From contig OZ024794.1 of assembly GCA_964017045.1 (NCBI GenBank), positions 30,227,815-30,291,814 of the forward strand: a stretch of 64,000 nucleotides of DNA, given 5' to 3'. Both the position numbers and the translations under genes were made by a program. This DNA comes from Omphiscola glabra (Eukaryota; Mollusca; Gastropoda; Lymnaeidae). Each line of letters opens with the position of its first letter. Position 1 is the stretch's first letter. Below are positions 12,098 through 22,266 of this stretch, piece by piece. The notes below the pieces were generated by a model. The model made no database searches. It saw only the letters and a list, made by a program, of their open reading frames with translations, and was not told the origin of the DNA.

Positions 12098-12475
12098 GGC
12101 ACTGACTTGCTTGGCTGATAGGCGCTGACAGCACAGACTTGCTTGGCTGATAGGCGCTGACAGCACAGACTTGCTTGGCTGATAGGCGCTGACAGCACAG
12201 ACTTGCTTGGCTGATAGGCGCTGACAGCACAGACTTGCTTGGCTGATAGGCGCTGACAGCACAGACTTGCTTGGCTGATAGGCGCTGACAGCACAGATTT
12301 GCTTGGCTGATAGGCGCTGACAGCACAGACTTGCTTGGCTGATAGGCGCTGACAGCACAGACTTGCTTGGCTGATAGGCGCTGACAGCACAGACTTGCTT
12401 GGCTGATAGGCGCTGACAGCACAGACTTGCTTGGCTGATAGGCGCTGACAGCACAGACTTGCTTGGCTGATAGGC
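12098..12475. repeat. 32-bp minisatellite, about 12 copies
   Basis: The 32-bp unit contains acttgcttggctgatagg followed by cgctgacagcacag. It is repeated about 11.7 times with nearly no variation (one cagatttg change near 12296). The unit has no stop codon on the minus strand and 32 is not divisible by 3, so all three minus frames stay open and cycle through the same 32-residue series. These are repeat artefacts. Confidence 0.95.
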
Positions 12476-13439
12476 ATATCTGAGCAAAAATTCATGACTA
12501 TCGCAACACAGCAGTTTTTTTGTGTGTTGGTAATAAGAAAACAATTACCGTAAAATAATTCGTAAAATAAAAAACATTAAATAACAATATTGAAACTTAA
12601 GAACAAAATTAACCAACAAAGATGTTTCCACGTACATGTTTCTTAAATTTCCCAGCAAGAGCGCACATTATTCATCAGTTTGCTTAAAAAGAGTATTCGT
12701 TTTTTGCCTTGCTGTCCCGAAAACGTTTTGAAATATGTCTAGTCACCGTGGGATTCTAGAACATGTGTTTAGCTGCACAAGTAGAGAAAAAAATTGTTCA
12801 TATACGGAGTCAATGTCTCTTTCCTGTGAGGAAAATGATAAGTTAGAGTAAACACAGTTTAGTGTCTATAAAAATCTCTGTAATCAGAGTTTCATAGATT
12901 TGGACACACAAATTGGGAGCTTCACTGAAAAGTTCCAGAAGCGGACACCTGAGGTGTGTGATGAAGATGATTGACTTTTCTTAAACATTTTCGCCTCCAG
13001 ATGACTCACGAGGACTGTGCTGCAAGTAGTTTTTTATCAATCAATATAGTAAATTGTAGAAATGATGACTTGTTCAATATTGATTGCTGTCCTAACCAAT
13101 CATCTGTATGGAAAGATGATGTGGTTGGACATTATTTTATTAACCCTATACCCTGAATATAGAAACAACAAAAAAAGAATTATATAATAGGCTCACAGAG
13201 GATCATATAAATCATATATATTATACTATTTATAACAGTATTAATATGGTAGAGGTTAGAGATACTAAAACGGGCATGAGAATTGACGTAGGACTAAGCC
13301 AACAAAGTGCGGAATAAGGTATATCAAGAACATTTTGAACAATTCAAAATTGTAATGGTGGCATTTAGTTTAAATTTTGCACTATTATTAGTTGAACTAC
13401 GAATTAATTATAATTAAATTAACCGGGAATCAATATTCT
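12476..13439. other. Non-coding AT-rich stretch
   Basis: The 61-codon open frame at 12971-13156 follows a gcctccag that could mimic an acceptor. It has AT-rich composition, no donor before its stop and no recognisable domain. No RNA gene was recognised. Confidence 0.45.
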
Positions 13440-13560
13440 CCTGTCAGAAATGCAGTCGAGATTGTCACTCCAGGATTGGCCTAGTGAGCCACTCGTCGAA
13501 GTATAGAACTACATAGCTACTCCATCGTCTCGCGAAGACGGAAGGATGCCATATAAATAA
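13440..13560 (+). mobile_element. LINE 3' end fragment with Cys/His finger coding remnant
   Basis: One frame reads CQKCSRDCHSRIGLVSHS, a Cys-rich C-terminal finger typical of a class of non-LTR retrotransposon ORFs. It is followed by the 3' sequence ctactccatcgtct.gcgaagacggaaggatgccatat. The same coding motif and 3' sequence occur at 43300-43420, proving a dispersed family. The copy is strongly 5'-truncated and inactive. Confidence 0.7.
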
Positions 13561-15771
13561 ATAATTACGAAAAATATAATTTAATAAAATAACTTAGGCC
13601 TTTAATTCTAATTTTTTTAAAGGAGTCTATTACATGTATTAAATTACCTACTACAGTCGCATATCTTATGTTAAATTTAAAAATCAAATTCCTCTACTGG
13701 GAAAAATTTACCATAATTATAGCATAGGGTAGAACTATGATGCATGCCTTAAGCTTATATTATTATTACTATTCGAATTACTATTTTTATAGTCACTATG
13801 CTTACCATAAAGTGGGTATAAGTTGGCTAAGGATAAGCTTAAAGTAAAGTTAGCCGAAGACTTAGTAGTGGACAACAGAAGGATCATTTTAATTTAATTT
13901 TTAATCATCGGACACTAAGCTGACATAGACATAGATCTCTTCTATTTTAAAGGGCTGTCTAACAATTGAAAGCTAGAGAAAAAAAACACTAAAATAATTA
14001 TTGACTTTAAGAAAGTAATTGTACAATTTACTGACCCCTAAATATGTTGATAGGTGAAATGATCAGAAACAAAATTCTGGAGCAGTACGGTACGAATTTT
14101 TAAAAATTAAAATACGAAAACATGCGAAACCTGGACAGCACATGCGCAATCAAGGGGAAACCACTAAGTCTTTAAGGCCAAATTAAATCGATAAGCAATG
14201 GTACGGTTAAAAATAGACGACACGTGGGAATTAGGTAGTAATAAGGCATTCTCTAAAAGAAAAATATTCTGGTTGATTCATTGAGATCTAGACCGCAAGA
14301 GCCAATAGCTGTTATTCTTATTCGATTGCTTACGATGTTCACACAACAAAAAAATGCGGTAACCTTTACCGAAAACACCTTAATTATTTATTTTTAATTA
14401 AAAATAAACCAAACAAAAGAAAATATCCCGAAACCATGTTTTTGTTTTAAAGGCTCATCTTTGTGCCGTGGTCTTAGGCTTAAAACGTAGTTACGACGGC
14501 GAAAGCGACAGGGTAAAAAGGTCTGGGATGTAGATATAGATGGACACACATCTGTATTAGCATTTCTAGAAAAAAAAGTAGACGTATTTTCTTTATAAAA
14601 AAGATATTACCGATGTCAAAGTACAAAGATAACACTCTTCATCTTCCTGTAAGTTTTTACTCTTGCCATTTAAAAGGTGTGGAGCTTTAAAAAAAGAAAT
14701 GAACATGTCCCCCAAACAGCACTCTTTTCCACACACCCTCTTCTTCATGTCCCATTTAGACGCCATATCCCGACCCTATTTCACCCCCTACCCACCCGAA
14801 ACAAATAATTGGTAGTAAGGCTTTTTTGTGTGGTTGTTTATCTTTCAGTTTCATTGTAGCCCATTTGTCTTGTGGAAGCATAGAGGGGAAAAAAAACCTT
14901 AACGATAACGTGATGCAGAGTCGCATATAAGGTCATCAGTGTCCTACATTTACATGGTGATGGATGGGGGCCAATCTAACAGATGGTGATGGATTGCCGT
15001 GGTAGCATGTGTCGCATGCGGCACCAGATGCGAGACCCTTCTTTGCGGCTCCATTGCTTTGGCGTACAGAGGAGTAAAATTAGAGATGAAATTATTGTGT
15101 GACATTAATTTGCGTCTGGACAAATATCTTATTCGGGGGAAAACCAACAACGAAAGGGTCATATTGTAAGAGATTTGATTCCACATTATGCAATTTGTTT
15201 CCAAAGAATTTGAAGCCATCAAGAATCGTCTAACCAAACGTTTCATTATCATAGCCTTGTGGTTAATTATACGTTTTCTTAACATAGACACATTGACGCC
15301 CTGATCAGTGGCGGCACATTATAATCTATGATCATTGAAGACTTTGATTTGTTTTTTGATAATCTATAATAATTAATTCTGATATTTATTTGTCGTATTC
15401 TGTGATTAGTAAAGACCTTTATTCATTTGTCATAATATATATATATATTAAAGAGTCGTTCTATGCTGATGAACAAAACCAGAAAAAAGTTCCAGCTTAT
15501 ATTTCCACACACTGACAACAGACGCTGAGCCTATGACGAAAGCTAATAATAAATATTGAACAGAACGCATCGCTTGTTCGGGATTGTTATGTATAACAGA
15601 TTTACGAAGGTTTATCTCGATAGTTGCAGGTCATGGGAACATACGTTTAGCTCGGCGTGTGGATAAAATCCGAGATGCAGGACAAGGCTTGCTTGCTTTT
15701 CAAACAAATTATTTTTGGAATATGGTAACAGTATAAGGTAAATTATAGATGACAGGTTTGCGGGCGTTTTG
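13561..15771. other. AT-rich stretch without recognised genes
   Basis: The stretch contains short homopolymers and scattered short open frames. The longest is on the minus strand at 14950-15291 (113 codons) and has no recognised domain, no splice context and no repeat structure. A short TA run lies near 15437. I see nothing that can be annotated with confidence. Confidence 0.4.
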
Positions 15772-16396
15772 ACTGATGGAAGTACATCAATGGTTTGTGA
15801 TGTCTCTGATTGATGGAAGTACATCAATGGTTTGTGTTGTCTCTGATTGATGGAATTACATCAATGGTTTGTGATGTCTCTGATTGATGGAAGTACATCA
15901 ATGGTTTGTGATGTCTGATTGATGGAAGTACATCAATGGTTTGTGATGTCTCTGATTGATAGAAGTACATCAATGGTTTGTGATGTCTCTGATTGATGGA
16001 AGTACATCAATGGTTTGTGATGTTTGATTGATGGAAGTACATCAATGGCTTATGATGTCTCTGATTGATGGAAGTACATCAATGGTTTGTGATGTCTCTG
16101 ATTGATGGAAGTACATCAATGGTTTGTGATGTCTCTGATTGATGGAAGTACATCAATGGTTTGTGATGTCTCTGATTGAACGAAGTACATCAATGGTTTG
16201 TGATGTCTCTGATTGATGGAAGTACATCAATGGTTTGTGGTGTCTCTGATTGATGGAAGTACATCAATGGTTTGCGATGTCTCTGATTGATGGAAGTACA
16301 TCAATGGTTTGTGATGTCTCTGACTGATGGAAGTACATCAATGGTTTGTGATGTCTCTGATTGATGGGAGTACATCAATGGTTTGTGGTGTCTTTG
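15772..16396. repeat. 37-bp minisatellite, about 17 copies
   Basis: The unit tgatggaagtacatcaatgg plus tttgtgatgtctctgat (37 bp) is repeated about 17 times. Two copies are shorter (33 bp), lacking the ctct or equivalent, and scattered substitutions occur. The array ends at tgtctttgaaac. Confidence 0.95.
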
Positions 16397-16741
16397 AAAC
16401 GATGCTGGCAACCACGGGGTTGTACAACTTATGGGTCGAAAAAAGATTTTTTGAAAGTGTTGTCCGGTGTTTGGGGCCGGGTCGTGGGGGGTGGGGGGGG
16501 GAAATCAACACGGGTATGGGTGCGGATAATGGCGGAATGTGAATGGCGGTTAAGGGAGGTAAGGATAAGGGAGGGGGTAAATGACAAAAAGGCTTTCAGG
16601 AGATGATGATAACGGAGCAAAGGGTTGAAGGTAAAGACGTGACTGGATGAACACAAGAGTGTGTTCGGGGAAGGGGTAATTATATTGGAGGGTGATGTGG
16701 AGGTGTTGAAGGGTGGGTAAAAGACGAGAGTGTGTGTTGGC

Positions 16742-17190
16742 TTAACTCTTTCGCTGCGGAATATTTTTTTTCCAGAAAATGTAATTTTTTTCCGAAGAGC
16801 TAAAAAGAGTGAGAGGTTGGGTTTATTAAAAAAATATTTAAAATATTATTGTTTGGTTTATAAGACTAAACTTGTTATCAAATTAATTTAATTGAAAGGA
16901 CTATATGTTTGTAAACTTATTTCTTCAGTTTAAATAAAATAAGTTACAGAAAAGAACCATAAAATGTGAAAAGATTATATGCTATACGCATACCTTATCT
17001 TCACTTCTATAACTCAAGTCCTCTAAAACTACTACAATAGGAATCATGCGATGGATCTATAAATAAATCATCTTCACCATCAAAAGAAATAGTATAAAAC
17101 AATTCCAAAGCTGTTTGAGCTGTTAATCATCTAGGAAACTTACTCACCTACCACCTACTATGGCTAAGGGTAGCCATAGCAACAGTAGAT
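16742..17190 (-). mobile_element. Probable piggyBac-like transposon remnant
   Basis: The plus-strand left edge is TTAACTCTTTCGCTGCGG; a TTAA start followed by ctttcgctgc is usual for piggyBac-type termini, which target TTAA. Inside, the minus strand near 17060-17140 reads LTAQTALELFYTISFDGEDD and then DLFIDPSHDSYCSS. This resembles the acidic N-terminal region that opens piggyBac-family transposases with an LTA.EAL-like start, and it contains stops. No catalytic domain is present and the other terminus was not found, so this would be an internally deleted, decayed copy. Confidence 0.42.
17158..17179. other. Perfect 9-bp hairpin
   Basis: The sequence ctatggcta-aggg-tagccatag forms a perfect 9-bp stem with a 4-nt loop. 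It lies just upstream (minus orientation) of the piggyBac-like coding remnant. Its function is unknown. Confidence 0.7.
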
Positions 17191-17499
17191 AAAAATCACG
17201 AAGAAAAATCATTAAAATAATGCTTCATAGGACAACATATAAACCTCTGTTTCCCTTATAAACAATGGTGTATTACTCTTCTATGTAAAAGTCTTATTTA
17301 AAGATAGCTCTTAAAAAGTTTAACCGAGAAATAGCAAAGAAACAAACATGATATTGAAAATGCGCAGAGCGCGTTGGTCCGTGCTTTTGAGAACGGCGGA
17401 TGAACAGTAAGCATTTCGTACACCTAATTATACATCGGTGAAACAAACAACCGTGTCTCTACAAACGTTTCCACGTCTGAGTCTAGTCACGATTTTAGC

Positions 17500-17700
17500 G
17501 CAACAGTGATGAGGGAACTGACCACTCCAACAGTATTCTAGGGGAACGTCCGTTCCAAAAGTTTCAGTGGAGTTGTCCGTTTCAACAGTGCCAGGGGGGA
17601 ACGGCTTATTCCAACAGGGGAACTGTCCTTTCCAACAGTACCAGAGGAACTGTCCGTCCCAACAGAGTGAGGGGAACTGTCCGTCCGAACGCATAAAGAA
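17500..17700. repeat. Degenerate repeats of about 20-30 bp (ggggaactgtccgttccaac)
   Basis: The phrase gaactgtccgt.ccaacag recurs about six or seven times with variable spacing and many substitutions. A 110-codon minus-strand open frame across it is a by-product of the repeats. Confidence 0.75.
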
Positions 17701-18892
17701 CGTAGGGGCTATTGACCATAATAATATATAATACAATATATATTTAAAAGAAACAGACATAAAGCTGGGTACTCACTCTTCTACCATTTCCCCGAGAACT
17801 GAAGGTCGCAGTGTCAGGAGGTAGATTGACCTTGCTGGCGGCTTAACAGATTACGCAAACAGGTCAAATACGAAGAACTAAATGTTTCGGTGATCTGAGG
17901 CATAATGAGTGTAATCTCTCAATGTATTTTCACATGGTCATATATTGTTAGCTCTATTGATGTGAATACATTCCAATCTTATTTGTCTGCTCTTGTGCCG
18001 GAAGGGTGTCATTATGTTACATTGTTTGAAGTTTTGGTTGCTTGTGATAGCTCCTCTTCTAGTCACAATTAAGTACTTATATTCTAATAATCAAGTGAAT
18101 CTCTTATAAATTTAGACCACCGTCTTTTTTTTTTGATGATCAATTGTGGAAACTAAGTTTCTATCATTAAATGTTAAAACCTCAAAATCCCACTAGGATT
18201 TGAACAAACAAATCACTACAAGTAGAGCGAATGTCACCCCCGTGATATAAATGTAATTCCTATAACACTTAATCCCATAATCTATAACTACTATATAATA
18301 GTATTGTAACGACCACCTGTTGCCTCGGGGGACTACCTAATTTATCAGGTCAGCTTCCTGTTTCGTCGAGCTGTTTCCTCGGTAGGTTCTCAAACGTTTT
18401 GAGCACACGGGCTGCTTGTCAACTATGGGGCTTCAATCGTGGAATACATCTTGATTCAATGGCATAATTGAACAGATGTCAATGAGATAGAGTAGGTTGC
18501 TACAGCTTAACGATATCATTGGGAGGAATTTCAAAACTTACACACACATGTTTTAAGGGGACCCTTGGTTCTGAATAATTTTTATTTTATAACGGCGGTA
18601 CTTTGAACTGTTTGAATAGTGTTCTTTTCGATTTGACAGACACCACGATAATTATTATATTATGAAACGGTTAAATTGTATTTTCAGGACTTTCATTATC
18701 ATGAGAAATGGTTTGAAACTCATGAGTAATTTCTTACATCCTTGACACCGACGTAACTCTGAAACTGTTCAATCAGTGAATGAAAATGTCGAGAAGTAAT
18801 GCACACCAAAGACGTCGCCGAGTGATAACATCATAGTTTGTAATCTTTTAGAATTTGAGAAACATTTTAACGATGCTTTATGCCAGGCCAAC
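17701..18892. other. Non-coding stretch
   Basis: AT-rich sequence with no supported gene, transposon terminus or RNA gene. Confidence 0.4.
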
Positions 18893-18992
18893 ATGCGGCC
18901 CACCAGCACCCACTTTGCGGCCCACCAGCACCCACTTTGCGGCCCGCAAGAACCTACTTTGCGGTCCGTCAGCACCCACTTTGCGGCCCGCG
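18893..18992. repeat. 22-24-bp repeats (gcggcccaccagcacccactt)
   Basis: About four to five units of the GC-rich motif gcggccca.cagcacccacttt lie head to tail, with changes such as cgcaagaacc and gtccgtcagc. The GC-rich array stands out in AT-rich surroundings. Confidence 0.85.
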
Positions 18993-19425
18993 AAGTATCG
19001 AAATACATTCTTTATTATTATTATTGTCTTAATAGCTCCCCCCCCCTTGCCCTATTATATTTCGGCCCGCCTGACATTTTGAGGCCTGCTTTATGCATAC
19101 TAGTAAATTTCAGAACTCGGCATTTTAAACAAAATAATTATTTAAAAAAACAAAAAAATTGTTTCTGTCATGCTTAAAAAAAAATTATTTAGAAAGGAAT
19201 ATTATACGTCTTTTAAATAAATTTAACCGTGGGTCAACTGTTCGGGAAGCACTGGTGAAGATCATAAGAGACATAATGCTGTGTCAACTGATACACGTGT
19301 CAAATGTATCACGTGCTTTTTTGACAGTCGTTAAAGGAATACAGCCAGCATAGTGAGACACAAAAAAAAAATATATATATTAAAGATAACAATAATTTAT
19401 TACATTACACTTTAGCCCAAATGGG

Positions 19426-20095
19426 CAAAGTATGACACGACACTGTGTCACCAAGTATGACACGACACTGTGTCACCAAGTATGACACGACACGGTGTCA
19501 CCAAGTATGACACGACACTGTGTCACCAAATGGTCAAGCTGTCACACGACACCGTGTCACCAAGTAGTCAAGCTATGACACGACACTGTGTCACCAAATG
19601 GTCAAGCTGTCACACGACACTGGGTCACCAAGTAGTCAAGCTATGACACGACACTGTGTCACCAAGTAGTCAATTTATGACACGACACCGTGTCACCAAG
19701 TATGACACGACACTGTGTCACCAAATGGTCAAGCTGTCACACGACACTGTGTCACCTAATGGTCAAGCTGTCACACGACGCTGTGCACCAAGTAGTCAAG
19801 CTATGACTCGACACTGTGTCACCAAGTAGTCAAGCTATGACACGACACTGTGTCACCAAATGGTCAAGCTATGACACGACACTGTGTCGCCAAGTAGTCA
19901 AGCTATGACACGACACTGTGTCACCAAGTAACCAAGCTATGACACGACACTGTGCCAGCTACTGGAGAAGCTATGAAAAAACATTTTACCACCAAGCAGT
20001 ACAGCAATGAGACAACACTGTACCACAAAGTAGTACAATTATGACACAGCACTGTACCAGAAAGTCGTACAGCTGTGATACACACTGTGCCAACG
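19426..20095. repeat. Minisatellite with alternating inverted motifs (tgacacgacactgtgtca)
   Basis: About 20 units of 22 or about 33 bp share tatgacacgacactgtgtcacca, with two spacer types (aagtatgac and aagtagtcaagctatgac). Each unit contains the inverted arms TGACAC...GTGTCA, and arms of adjacent units also pair. The array decays progressively after about 19955. Confidence 0.93.
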
Positions 20096-20229
20096 AAGTT
20101 GATGACTCATCGAACAGCAACTAACCCGTCAAATACATTCCGTTTGTTAATATTTAAACACAGAGGTCATCGGCTCTATACACTGACACTACGGCGTGTT
20201 GACTGCAGCCCTCGGGCATCATCCATTAC

Positions 20230-20425
20230 TTAGCATTGTGTCACATGTGGGCATATCCTTGGGCTTTAGCCCTTACTTAGCTTTGTGTCACGAAATGTGG
20301 GCACATCCGTGGGCATTAGCCCTTGCTTAATTTTGTGTCACGAAATGCGGGAAAATGTCTGGGATTTAGCGATTTCTTAGCTTTGTGCCAGGTAACACTT
20401 CCTACACCGCTTCAGGTGACTTGGC
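20230..20425. repeat. About 50-bp tandem repeat, four copies
   Basis: The phrase cttagctttgtgtcacgaaa starts at about 20230, 20276, 20326 and 20376, giving periods of 46-50 bp. The units carry gtgggca..ccgtgggc.ttagccctt. The copies are diverged. Confidence 0.85.
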
Positions 20426-20479
20426 AGTCTATGAGAAGACCATTCCCTCTCCCCCCAACCCGCCATCACTCCTTCCAGT

Positions 20480-20665
20480 CAGACAGGAGCACCTCACAGC
20501 GGTACCCGAAGCTGCAATCAAATAGAAGCACCCCAAGCAGCACCTCATTGCAGCACTCCAAGCAGAGCTCACAGCAGCACCTTAAGCAGCATCCCAAGCG
20601 GCACTTCACAGCAGTACCTCACAGCAGCACCCCAAGCTGACCGCACAGTAGCGCCCCAAGCAGCA
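20480..20665. repeat. Imperfect agcagcacc-type repeat
   Basis: Short imperfect units around agcagcacctcacagcagca and ccccaagcagca run for about 180 bp. The plus strand has an open frame ending at 20638, and a cttcag (20411-20416) could act as an acceptor in phase 0, but the Gln/Ser/His-rich product follows directly from the repeat. I treat it as a repeat, not as an exon. Confidence 0.65.
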
Positions 20666-21576
20666 ATCATTCGTCGCACGTTCGGGTTGGCGACGCCGCT
20701 GTTTATTGATTTGATGGCTCTGAAAACAAAAGCCGTGGACAATGGATGGGGCGGGCGTTACGCCAAGGCTATTCTCGGCATCTGATTCTATGTCTACAGA
20801 AAGGGAATCTTAGCTATCAAAAGAGGGGCTTTAACAAATGAATTCATTTACAGAAAACAAAGCTGCAAAACTACTGCTTTGAAAATGGCAAAAACAACAA
20901 CCGATAAGATATATACGCAAACGAAAGTAAACCACAAATTAAATGTTAGAAATGTATTGAGGAGAAAAATAAAAACAAAAAATAGAGAAAAGAACAGAAA
21001 TTATACCTCCATGTTAAAAATATATATTTGATCATCACGAGAAGTCCTTATAAAATAACGTAGAAACTCGACTCCAAATTTGACTGCGAGCCGAAGCGCG
21101 GGACGTTTGCTTTGTTATATTCCCGAGAGAAAACGTAAAGGAAAAAAAAAATAGAAGTACGCCGTCAATCAATATTTCTTCCTAATATTTAGAGAAACAA
21201 AACAACTATTGCAATGGCAAATATAACTCTTATACTGCTCATTAACCACTCCGACTAAACAGCCGCGAGAACCGTTGCGACTTCAATGCTCTTAATACAT
21301 TATCTCTAAAATTCTAAAATATAATTTTGAATAACGAAAAATGAATACTTATACTATGTCGCTCTTGAATTTTATATGGAAATCTTGTAAAGAAACGCTC
21401 TGCGCGATACTGGCACTCAACATTTCACGGGTTGACTCCCTTGTTGTTACGTCACTGTGTTCGTGACCGACACAAAACAAGCTCCTACAAAAAACGGTAA
21501 ACAACATCGTTATGGCTAATAGGACTTAAAAGTACACACGCGTAAAATTGTCACACACATGACGTTGGTCACTACC
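20666..21576. other. AT-rich stretch without recognised features
   Basis: No gene or transposon boundary could be supported. A short GC-richer patch at 20690-20780 has no open frame of note. Confidence 0.4.
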
Positions 21577-21584
21577 CACTAGGG

Positions 21585-21776
21585 CAGCGGTTCTCAACAT
21601 GTGGGTCGCGACCCCTTTGGGGGGGGTCGAACGACCCTTGCACAGGGGTCCCCATAGATCATCGGAAAACACATATTTATGAAGTACTGACGTAAATAGT
21701 TTTATGGTTAAGGGGTCGCCACAATATGAGGTGCTGTGTTAAAGGGTCGCGGTATTAGGAAGGTTGCGAACCATTG
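21585..21776 (+). mobile_element. SPIN-like hAT MITE, copy 1, with perfect 8-bp TSD
   Basis: The element begins cagcggttctcaac and ends gttgcgaaccattg, with internal gggtcgcgacccctttgg, atcggaaaacacatattt and aagggtcgcgg, as in the short non-autonomous SPIN elements I know. The target duplication CACTAGGG lies at 21577-21584 and 21777-21784 and is perfect. The element is 192 bp with no coding capacity. Mobility would have depended on a hAT transposase from elsewhere. Confidence 0.88.
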
Positions 21777-22266
21777 CACTAGGGGTATCTTGTAAACTCA
21801 AAGCCTATTTGTTCTTTAACTGATTATAAAAGTGTTTGGACTGCGATAAAGCTTAAAAAAGATTAATTAGTCACGAACAATCTGTGTCAATATAACAATA
21901 TATGTTAAGCTTTAATAATAATTTTACATCATACATAAGTAGACGTTTCGGCAAACAGACATTAAATATATCATTTTTATAATCTAAATAAGAAAAAAGA
22001 ATGTTTCTCAACCTTTAAAAAGGTCATACAAAGTTCAGCACTCTGGATCACCATCCGGTTGAATCGATTTAATCATGGAATGTTACAAGCATTGTGGATC
22101 CTCTTCAAGAAATCTTGCCTAAGTTTGCTGTAATTATTGACAAGTATGACCTATGACCCTATTTACTGTGAGGAAGCAAGATGTCACAAGCTTCCTACTT
22201 AAATTTTTAACTTAAAAAGCATAACAAGGAAAGTGACCTCGCAGAAGTTGTACGACACTGGCAAAG
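21777..22266. other. AT-rich spacer before the large minisatellite
   Basis: No coding or mobile element signal beyond the target duplication at its left edge. Confidence 0.4.

Noticed and set aside
11930..12544. Three overlapping minus-strand frames up to 204 codons
   Set aside because: Produced by the 32-bp array, which has no stop on the minus strand.
12971..13156. 61-codon frame after a possible acceptor
   Set aside because: AT-rich codons, no donor, no domain, and a stop soon after. Not enough to call an exon.
20323..20640. Plus-strand 105-codon frame rich in Gln/Ser/His, possible next exon in phase 0
   Set aside because: The composition comes from agcagcacc-type repeats and there is no donor or conserved sequence. 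It could only be rescued by transcript data.
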